Shown here: positions 8,176-15,275 of the stretch, piece after piece
How positions within the stretch are numbered: position 1 is the first letter of the stretch
How the letters are laid out: each line of letters begins with the position of its first letter
DNA from: Algoriphagus lutimaris
Lineage (GTDB): Bacteria > Bacteroidota > Bacteroidia > Cytophagales > Cyclobacteriaceae
Length of the DNA stretch: 64,000 bases
Direction of reading: 5' to 3'
Assembly: GCF_017051705.1 (NCBI RefSeq)
Contig: NZ_JAFIDJ010000002.1
Span: 268,384 to 332,383, forward strand
Made by a program: the position numbers and the translations under genes
Notes under the pieces: generated by a model
Told to the model about the DNA's origin: nothing
The model's database searches: none
What the model saw: only the letters and a program-made list of their open reading frames with translations

Positions 8176-8217
8176 AAGCAGTAACTAACTCGTCAACCAA
8201 CACCACTATGTTTTGAA

Positions 8218-8778
8218 TTACTCTTTCTCCTCTCCAATCTGGTTTTCAGGTTGGGAAAAATCTTTAGGTTGAGGAAGATCCTGAATGGAATTAATGCCAA
8301 AATACTCCATGAACTTGTCGGATGTACCAAAAAGTAACGGCCTGCCTATCCCATCGGACTTACCTTTGACTTCCACCAATTCTTTCTCCAATAACTTTTG
8401 AACTGAATAATCAGAATTCACCCCTCTTATTTGCTCAATATCCCCTTTGGTAACAGGCTGCTTATAAGCAATAATAGAAAGGGTTTCCAACTGAGCGGTG
8501 GACAATCTTTTTTGGGATTGTTGCTTGAGCAAAATACTAATACTAGTCTGGTAGGCAGGTTTGGTTAGGAATTGATAGCCTCCACCGAGATTTTCCAATG
8601 CAAAAGAAAACTCTTCTGAGTCGTACTTTTCCTTTAACTCTTCAATAGCATTTTGGACATGATCTTTGGGCACCTCTGCCTCAAACATTTCTGTAAGACA
8701 TTTCCCAATTTCATCTACCCCCAATGGGGAAGGGGCACAAAATATCAATGCTTCAATATGCCTATGAAGAAATTCCAA
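8218..8778 (-). CDS. scpB: Segregation and condensation protein B
   Basis: ScpB is the winged-helix kleisin partner in the Smc-ScpAB condensin. The 186-residue product has two winged-helix domains; the second contains the family stretch STAQLETLSIIAYKQPVTKG followed by RGVNSDYSVQKLLEK. The start codon is a TTG at 8778: a stop (TGA) stands two codons upstream and no ATG is available. It lies 8 bp after the DksA-like gene, so the two form an operon. scpA is not in the window. Confidence 0.92.
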   Translation of the reverse strand: MEFLHRHIEALIFCAPSPLGVDEIGKCLTEMFEAEVPKDHVQNAIEELKEKYDSEEFSFALENLGGGYQFLTKPAYQTSISILLKQQSQKRLSTAQLETLSIIAYKQPVTKGDIEQIRGVNSDYSVQKLLEKELVEVKGKSDGIGRPLLFGTSDKFMEYFGINSIQDLPQPKDFSQPENQIGEEKE

Positions 8779-8786
8779 AGATCAGA

Positions 8787-9170
8787 TTACTTTTTAGCTA
8801 GTTTCGCTTCAATTGAATGCATGGTATGAGGAACCGCTTTTAATCGCTCCTTGGAAATTAATTTACCAGTATCCACGCAGACACCATAAGTTCCATTTTT
8901 AATACGGATTAATGCATTCTCCAAATTGATAATGAACTTTTGTTGCCTAGCGGCCAATTGATTGAGGCTTTCTCGTTCTAGCGTGTCTGCACCATCTTCA
9001 AGCAATTTTGATGTTGAGGCAGTAAAATCAGTCCCACTATCATTTTTCTTGCTCAAAGTTTCCTTTAACGAATGTAATTCTTCCTTAGCTACTGACAACT
9101 TCTGAAGAATGATCTCTTCGAATTCTTTTAGCTCACTCGCAGAGTAAGCAGTCTTACCTTCCTGACTCAT
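8787..9170 (-). CDS. TraR/DksA-like regulator lacking the zinc cysteines
   Basis: The 127-residue protein has the DksA coiled coil (about 10-90) and the C-terminal globule ending GTYGVCVDTGKLISKERLKA, the usual place of a C4 zinc finger. Only one cysteine (in GVC) remains, so zinc binding by four cysteines is not possible. Some Bacteroidota DksA-like proteins share this cysteine-poor form. The inferred role is binding the RNA polymerase secondary channel. It is the first gene of an operon with scpB. Confidence 0.85.
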   Translation of the reverse strand: MSQEGKTAYSASELKEFEEIILQKLSVAKEELHSLKETLSKKNDSGTDFTASTSKLLEDGADTLERESLNQLAARQQKFIINLENALIRIKNGTYGVCVDTGKLISKERLKAVPHTMHSIEAKLAKK

Positions 9171-9411
9171 AATACGCTGGGATTAGATGATATACTTGGG
9201 ACGAATAATTTCAATAAATGTTCCCTAAAATACATTTAGCTGGCTTAAATACAAAGATTATATAGCGAGAAGAATTTAAAAAAAGCAGCAAATGAAAATT
9301 AAACCATATTAAAAAATAAAAACACTTCTCATTATCAAGCTATTATAAATTTCAGGGCTTTTTTACAAGTTGGATTTATTGATAAATATGATTTTAATCA
9401 GAAGGAAGCAG

Positions 9412-9441
9412 CATAAAAAAAGCTGTTATGCAACAGCTTTC
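9412..9441 (-). terminator. Terminator overlapping a stop codon
   Basis: On the minus strand AAAGCTGTT and AACAGCTTT pair around loop GCAT and run into seven T. The TAA stop of the 56-residue ORF (9426-9428) lies inside the hairpin. Confidence 0.8.
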
Positions 9442-9596
9442 TCTTCATTTAAAATTTTCTCTAATCTTTTTTGCAGCACCAGAAGATCCACGTCCATTCT
9501 ATACTTCATCAGCAAATATTGATGTACTTCTTTATGGTCTTTTCCTTGTTGTATGCAAAGATTCTGTAGGGCAAGGGTAATGAGGTCTCTTTCCAT
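9426..9596 (-). CDS. Small 56-residue protein
   Basis: An ATG at 9596 opens a 56-codon frame starting MERDLITLALQNLCIQQGKD and ending KILNEEKAVA. It is helical and charged, with no signal or membrane segment. A rho-independent terminator starting at its stop codon supports it as a real transcription unit. It stands between the DksA-like gene and the lamin-tail gene. I do not recognise the family. Confidence 0.55.
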   Translation of the reverse strand: MERDLITLALQNLCIQQGKDHKEVHQYLLMKYRMDVDLLVLQKRLEKILNEEKAVA

Positions 9597-9663
9597 AGTT
9601 CTCCATTTATTATATCTAATTTATTTATTTTTCCTGTCAACTAATAGAAATATTTCAAGAAAG

Positions 9664-12177
9664 TTAAAATTGAGTCGCTACCACCATCGTTTTTCTAAAT
9701 CTGATCACCTCTCCCTGTAAATCAAATAGTTCCACCAACAAAACATAATAACCCGGCCTTACTTTTCTTCCTGAATCATCCGTACCACTCCAATTATACA
9801 TTCCTGAATTTCCCAAAATCGCATTTCGATCCAATACTTTAACAATTCTACCCCCGACATCATATATTTCAAAGGTCCCAACCCAACCAGGTTGGTCCAA
9901 TTCGTAGGATATTACAGTGAAGGTATTCCCATTATTTCCTTCCGGATCAAATACCTCTGGACTAATGGTGATCAGCTGTGATTCAAACTCTCCAGTAAAT
10001 GAATTGGAGTTTTTCTTGCCAGGGGTTCCATAGTCCTCTACCCCAGATGCGGAATGCCAATTACTTTTTAAATTGGATGGAGCGTTAATGGATATCCTTT
10101 CCAAGGACACTCCTTTGGGATCTCTCATTAAAGGATGATGCATTTCTTCATCAAAGGAAAATTCTTCCAATAATTCTTGTTTCTCCGAAAACAGCACTAC
10201 TGTCCCTCCACTAATTGGATAACTGGGTAGGATTGTCACCTGAAGAAAATTCCCAATTGACGATTTCGGAAAATCCTGTTTAAGCAAAATCGTATCTGTG
10301 GTAATAGCCAAATAGGATTGAGGAGGGAAAATAAATCCGGATTCACTAATCTTCTTGAGTTGATCCGGAAGACCATTTGCATCCAGATTTCCCAACTGAA
10401 GGTCCCCGATTTGCAAGTAATTCGAACTCCTATTGTATAGCTCTACAAACTTCGGCCTTCCAGATTGAGGATTAAATAATAGCTCATTGATGATCACATC
10501 TCCTGCAAGAGGGATAGTTGACAAAATCACAGTTGCTATTGGGCTTTTTAAGCCATTCCCCGCACAATCAAGAACAGAATACAGGCTCACTCTATATTCA
10601 ATAGATTTAGCCGCTGCACTTTTCAATTCTAGCTTTAATGTACTAGCCTCATTCAAATAAACCGTATCAATATCCAATTCAGGTTGATTTTTAATTTCCT
10701 CGAAGCTCCATTTGATTGGTTCGGAAAATTGTACCTGCAGGGTCAAGGAGTCCAAAAACTTAATTTCTTGAACCCAAGGCAAAACCTCATCGGGACTTAA
10801 ATCAAATACCGAGTTTCTACTTCCAGGTGTGCCTCGAAATAGGGAATTAGAAACTTTAAGAAAGGTGGATTGCTCACAGTCCAAAAATGGATTTACCACC
10901 TCTAAGCTAAACCCTGAATTCCTTAATTCAGGGTCATCCCAACTCTCTGAAGAATAACTTATACGATCAACCAGATCTCCCTCCCTACCTTTTAATTCCA
11001 ATTGATCTCCTGCATTTAATAGGGTTGGCCAAGATCCCACAGGAATTAGAGTTCCAAATTCTCTCATTTCTTGTTGTTGGTTGGAAGGCACTAGTAGAAT
11101 TAACTCCTCGGGATCAATCCAAACATCAGATAGTTCAACCGTATTTCTGGAATTAGACCACGCCATGCCCTTGGTACGAATCGGATAATCCAGGTTATTT
11201 CTCAACTCCACATATTCCACATTAGGCAAATCCAAATCTGCTTTTGGAGCAGGCATAATCTCATTAATGACAAGGGATTTGTAAGGGATTAATATGGGGT
11301 TATGGTACCGAAAACTGAGTAAAGTATCCTTGATAAAATTCCCCGCTAAATCAGGTATTTGAGAAACTTGAAGATCAAGCTCTTCTCCATGAACAAGAGG
11401 GCTTGAAAAAGTCAAAGTAGCCAAAGAATCACTCTCTAATCTCACCAAATCGGGCTCTTGACCATCCAGTTTATAATTGAGTTGGATAATAGAAAATACA
11501 GGATCAATGGCTTCGGAAAATTCAACCTGAATTTCATTATCATTAAAACCACGAACCATTTGAACGCTCGGAGGCAAGGTGTCTTCAGCTATATCTCCAA
11601 ACACAAAATCATCCAATAGCCAGCGAGCACAAGTCCCAGCTCCATTTCCATAACGTACCTCTAGCTTAAAAAATAGTAAATCACTCCCCTTAAATTGATC
11701 CGGCATATGAATTTCAAAAAGACGAAATTCCTGTTCCTCATTTGGAAATTCTTCAAGGGAACCTAAAATCTGGGGAGTTGAAAAATTCTCATTTAAACTA
11801 TTAGACCAAGAAAAGTATACTTCGGCAGCCCTGCTTCCATTTCCATTCTTACTGGATTTGGCCAAAAATTGGATTTTTGGAGCAGTAAATTCTGAAACGG
11901 AAAGCCTGACTATTAACTCACCATTAAAGGTTGAAATTGGTTGAACCGCTAAGGCATGGGATTGATTAACTCCATGACCTTTCTCCTGAAAGATTCTAGA
12001 ACTGGAATTCCTTACCTCATTCCCATACCATCCTGGTAAAAATTGGGATGGAAAGCTTACCGGATTAAAATCAAGTTCGAAGGCTTGAGTTTGTGCATGA
12101 ACTTCTGACGCTTGGTATAAAAGCAGTGCAAAAAAAAGATGAACCAATAAATTAGAATCCAAAAATAAAGACTTCAT
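9664..12177 (-). CDS. Secreted lamin-tail-domain protein
   Basis: The 837-residue protein begins with a signal peptide (about 1-29, cleaved after VHAQ). It contains two bacterial Ig-like modules (VQMVRGFNDNEIQVEFSEAI near 210; a second near 470-550) and two lamin-tail domains (from about 300, SLVINEIMP; from about 560, DVIINELLFNPQSGRPKFVE). A C-terminal beta domain covers about 760-837 (GRIVKVLDRN, then GYYVLLVELFD) and resembles FlgD-like or type IX secretion sorting domains. Proteins of this build are exported to the surface of Bacteroidota; the exact function is unknown. It stands alone, divergent from asd. Confidence 0.8.
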   Translation of the reverse strand: MKSLFLDSNLLVHLFFALLLYQASEVHAQTQAFELDFNPVSFPSQFLPGWYGNEVRNSSSRIFQEKGHGVNQSHALAVQPISTFNGELIVRLSVSEFTAPKIQFLAKSSKNGNGSRAAEVYFSWSNSLNENFSTPQILGSLEEFPNEEQEFRLFEIHMPDQFKGSDLLFFKLEVRYGNGAGTCARWLLDDFVFGDIAEDTLPPSVQMVRGFNDNEIQVEFSEAIDPVFSIIQLNYKLDGQEPDLVRLESDSLATLTFSSPLVHGEELDLQVSQIPDLAGNFIKDTLLSFRYHNPILIPYKSLVINEIMPAPKADLDLPNVEYVELRNNLDYPIRTKGMAWSNSRNTVELSDVWIDPEELILLVPSNQQQEMREFGTLIPVGSWPTLLNAGDQLELKGREGDLVDRISYSSESWDDPELRNSGFSLEVVNPFLDCEQSTFLKVSNSLFRGTPGSRNSVFDLSPDEVLPWVQEIKFLDSLTLQVQFSEPIKWSFEEIKNQPELDIDTVYLNEASTLKLELKSAAAKSIEYRVSLYSVLDCAGNGLKSPIATVILSTIPLAGDVIINELLFNPQSGRPKFVELYNRSSNYLQIGDLQLGNLDANGLPDQLKKISESGFIFPPQSYLAITTDTILLKQDFPKSSIGNFLQVTILPSYPISGGTVVLFSEKQELLEEFSFDEEMHHPLMRDPKGVSLERISINAPSNLKSNWHSASGVEDYGTPGKKNSNSFTGEFESQLITISPEVFDPEGNNGNTFTVISYELDQPGWVGTFEIYDVGGRIVKVLDRNAILGNSGMYNWSGTDDSGRKVRPGYYVLLVELFDLQGEVIRFRKTMVVATQF

Positions 12178-12356
12178 AGTTTATTAATTAAAAAATTAAT
12201 AATTAAATATAATGATGAATATTAAACTATTAGTAGATTCAGAATAGAATTTTAACTCGAGTTTGATAATTTTTTTTAGCAGATTATCCTGAAAATGAAC
12301 CCATAGCCATTACTTTTGCAATCCAAAATAAAAACAACCTATTAAAAACCAGTCTG

Positions 12357-13346
12357 ATGAAATTAGCAGTGGTAGGAGCTACCGGTTTGGTGGGCTCCGA
12401 AATCTTAGAGGTGCTGGATGAGCACAATTTCCCTTTTGACGAACTTCTATTAGTTGCTTCTGAGCGATCTGTAGGTAAACAGATTGAGTACAAGGGTAAA
12501 CAGTATACTGTGATAGGACTTGCCGAAGCTGTTTCATTAAAACCTGAAATTGCAATTTTCTCAGCTGGCGGAGGCACCTCTTTGGAATGGGCTCCGAAAT
12601 TCGCTGAAGTTGGAACCATCGTAGTAGACAATTCTTCTGCATGGAGAATGGACCCAAGCAAGAAGTTGGTGGTACCCGAAATCAACGCAAAAGAACTGAC
12701 CTCAGAAGATAAAATCATCGCAAATCCAAACTGCTCTACCATCCAAATGGTATTGGCATTGGAACCTTTGCGTCAGCGATATGGAATCAAGAGAATCGTA
12801 GTTTCCACCTACCAGTCAGTGACAGGAACAGGAAAGGCTGCAGTAGATCAAATGATGGCAGAACGTGCAGGAGAGGCCCCTGAAATGGTCTATCCTCACA
12901 AGATAGATATGAACGTGCTTCCTCATATTGATGTATTCCAACCAAATGGATATACTAAAGAGGAAATGAAGATGATCAACGAAACCAAAAAGATCTTTTC
13001 TGATGATAGTATTCAGGTAACCGCCACTACCGTTCGAATCCCTACTATGGGCGGACATTCTGAGGCTGTAAACGTGGAGTTCAAAGAGGATTTTGATCTG
13101 GATGAAGTAAGAAAATTACTTTCCGAAACTCCTGGAATCATTGTTCAGGACGATCCTGCCAACTTTGTATACCCCATGCCTATCCATGCTCATAAGAAGG
13201 ATGAAGTGTTTGTAGGAAGGTTAAGAAGAGACGAATCTCAGGCAAATACCTTGAATATGTGGATCGTGGCTGATAACCTTCGAAAAGGCGCAGCAACTAA
13301 CGCAGTTCAAATCGCGGAGTATTTAAAAGAACATAGCCTAGTTTGA
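12357..13346 (+). CDS. asd: Aspartate-semialdehyde dehydrogenase
   Basis: Asd reduces aspartyl phosphate to the semialdehyde with NADPH, on the path to lysine, diaminopimelate, threonine and methionine. The 329-residue product has the Rossmann start AVVGATGLVGSE (4-15), the catalytic C126 in NPNCST and the substrate region with MGGHSE. Length and motifs are standard. The stop codon TGA overlaps the ATG of the downstream methyltransferase by one base, so translation is probably coupled. Confidence 0.96.
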   Translation: MKLAVVGATGLVGSEILEVLDEHNFPFDELLLVASERSVGKQIEYKGKQYTVIGLAEAVSLKPEIAIFSAGGGTSLEWAPKFAEVGTIVVDNSSAWRMDPSKKLVVPEINAKELTSEDKIIANPNCSTIQMVLALEPLRQRYGIKRIVVSTYQSVTGTGKAAVDQMMAERAGEAPEMVYPHKIDMNVLPHIDVFQPNGYTKEEMKMINETKKIFSDDSIQVTATTVRIPTMGGHSEAVNVEFKEDFDLDEVRKLLSETPGIIVQDDPANFVYPMPIHAHKKDEVFVGRLRRDESQANTLNMWIVADNLRKGAATNAVQIAEYLKEHSLV

Positions 13347-14533
13347 TGAACTGGGAAGAAGTGCATAGTACAGAATTTCAAAAATTTGTGCAGGATCATC
13401 TCCAGGAAGATCCTGCACTTTTACTTTTTAAGTACCAAGGAAAACCAAATTTTGACCTGAAAGCTGCAGTTCATCAAATCGCAGCTAGACAGAAAATTTC
13501 CAAGAAGCTTCCCTCCTGGGCAAAAGACCCAAACCTTGTGTTTCCTGCCAGTATTTCCCTAGAGCAATCATCATCAGAAGAGACTGCCTTATTCAAATCC
13601 AAAGGTCTTTCGGGAAAATGGATGATCGATTTGACAGGTGGGTTTGGCGTGGATTCCTTTTATTTAAGTCAAGGTTTTGAAAAAGGAACCTATTGTGAAT
13701 ATCAAGAGGAGCTTGCCCAAATCGTTTCTAAAAATCTGGAATACCTTGCTCCTGGCAAATTCGAAATTGTAACGGGAGATGGACTAGCTTTTTTATTATC
13801 CAACAAACGGAACTATGACCTCATCTATGTGGATCCGGCTAGAAGAGGAAAAGGCAATCAGAAGTTATATAAACTCCAAGACTGTCAGCCTGATGTAGTT
13901 TCTGTTTGGGACCAGCTTAAAGAAAAAGCACAGCAAATCTTGATCAAAGCTTCTCCCATGCTGGATATTTCCCAAGCATTTTTAGAATTACCAGACCTTC
14001 AACTGATTCAAATCGTCTCTTCAAAAAATGAGGTCAAGGAACTTCTGCTACATTGGAAAAAAGGTGGAAACTTTTCCGAGAAAAGAATTGAAGCTCATGA
14101 TTTAGGAAGCAACCAACCAACTTTTTCCTTCTCCATGGAGCAGGAAGAAAAAGCTGTGTCTGAATTCGGAGAGATCACCGAATATCTAATTGAACCGATG
14201 AGTGGAATTCTGAAAGCTGGAGCATTCAAGCTTTTCGGAAATCAATTCAAATTGAAAAAACTCGAGCCAAACAGCCACATTTATACAAGTGACTTCCTTC
14301 CTGAAAACATTCCAGGTAGAGTTTTTAAAGTCATTCAGGAAGTCTCGGCAAATAAAAAAGAAATCAAGAAACTTTTTCCAAAGGGGAAAGCAAATGTGAT
14401 CACCCGAAACTATCTCCAAGGTGCAAACGATTTGAAAAAGAAATTAGGATTAAAAGATGGAGGCGAGGACTTTTTAATAGGAACTAAAACCAGCGGTGGC
14501 TATAAATTAGTCTGGTGTAAAAGAGTTAAATAG
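13346..14533 (+). CDS. Class I SAM methyltransferase with THUMP-like domain
   Basis: The 395-residue protein has SAM motif I DLTGGFG (95-101) and motif IV DLIYVDPARRGKG (about 158-170). A C-terminal part (about 270-395) looks like the THUMP-like and ferredoxin-like domains of the PG_1098-type methyltransferases of Bacteroidota. Such proteins are thought to modify RNA, but the substrate is not established. The start is ATG 13346, overlapping the asd stop (TGATG); the in-frame TTG just before it is unlikely. Confidence 0.85.
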   Translation: MNWEEVHSTEFQKFVQDHLQEDPALLLFKYQGKPNFDLKAAVHQIAARQKISKKLPSWAKDPNLVFPASISLEQSSSEETALFKSKGLSGKWMIDLTGGFGVDSFYLSQGFEKGTYCEYQEELAQIVSKNLEYLAPGKFEIVTGDGLAFLLSNKRNYDLIYVDPARRGKGNQKLYKLQDCQPDVVSVWDQLKEKAQQILIKASPMLDISQAFLELPDLQLIQIVSSKNEVKELLLHWKKGGNFSEKRIEAHDLGSNQPTFSFSMEQEEKAVSEFGEITEYLIEPMSGILKAGAFKLFGNQFKLKKLEPNSHIYTSDFLPENIPGRVFKVIQEVSANKKEIKKLFPKGKANVITRNYLQGANDLKKKLGLKDGGEDFLIGTKTSGGYKLVWCKRVK

Positions 14534-14978
14534 GGTCGTCCTTACAGGACTTTACTATGCCCATTCATTTTTACATTTCTACCAATCCCAAATCCCGAAG
14601 GGATTTTATACAAAGAGGATTATTGGCATAGAAAACTTGTCTTATTTATTTTTAATAATTAATTTTATAGTTTTAATTCTGTGCCGTAGGCACGCCAGCT
14701 TGTTAGAATAATTAATAAAAATAAATATTAAATGCCGTAGGCATGATCCATTTATTCTTTTTGATGATTATTAAACATTTTTTTCAGTTCCCTCATTCAT
14801 TTAAAAAACATTTTTAGGGCAAATACCTATACCAAATCTCATCTACCAAGAGTCATAAACTATATAGTAAATCAAAAGACTCATCATCAAAAAATCGATT
14901 TTTTGAATGAGTATAAAAATATACTTACTGAATTAGAGGTTGAGTTTGACCTAAATTACATATTCAAAGAACCCACAT
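14534..14978. repeat. Gene-free region with REP-like palindromes
   Basis: This 445-bp stretch holds no convincing gene. It contains three short palindromes of one style: ATCCCGAAGGGAT (14592-14604), GTGCCGTAGGCAC (14681-14693) and ATGCCGTAGGCAT (14732-14744). Two share the core TGCCGTAGGCA and the AT-rich DNA around them (TTTTTAATAATTAA and AATTAATAAAAA) is itself roughly inverted. This resembles small dispersed palindromic elements of Bacteroidota genomes. Their other copies cannot be checked here. Confidence 0.6.
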
Positions 14979-15005
14979 AAAAAAAGTGAAGGATTAATCC
15001 TTCAC
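14979..15005 (-). terminator. Terminator overlapping the DUF4834 stop codon
   Basis: On the minus strand GTGAAGGA and TCCTTCAC pair around TTAA and run into seven T. The loop contains the stop codon of the DUF4834 gene (14994-14996). Confidence 0.85.
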
Positions 15006-15251
15006 TTCTTCAAAATCGACGTAGTCACCGCCTTTAATATCTTTCTGCCTTTTCTCTTTAAACTGCTTAGGAACATAATCCACTACCACTTCATCTTTTG
15101 GTCTAGAAGCGTGAGCCTGCGCCCTCTGCTGTTCTTTTGCAGCTTCGTTTACCTGTTGGGCAAATTTAGCCAACTTAGATCTGAGAAAGTATCGGATTAG
15201 CTGGCCCAAAAGCCAGCCAACTCCAAGAACTATGATAAGAAATTTTATCAA
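14994..15251 (-). CDS. DUF4834 family membrane protein
   Basis: The 85-residue protein has one N-terminal membrane helix (IKFLIIVLGVGWLLGQLIRY, 2-21), a charged coiled region and a conserved C-terminal tail KGGDYVDFEEVKD typical of DUF4834. The function is unknown. The start is a TTG at 15251, since a stop lies three codons upstream and no ATG is present. It follows carB by 24 bp on the same strand and may be co-transcribed. Confidence 0.8.
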   Translation of the reverse strand: MIKFLIIVLGVGWLLGQLIRYFLRSKLAKFAQQVNEAAKEQQRAQAHASRPKDEVVVDYVPKQFKEKRQKDIKGGDYVDFEEVKD

Positions 15252-15275
15252 AACTAATTATATTTTTAATCAGGG

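Noticed and set aside
14565-14640. Short ORF MPIHFYISTNPKSRRDFIQR
   Set aside because: It resembles the start of a GIY-YIG protein, but it is only 24 residues, contains a palindromic element and has no catalytic residues.
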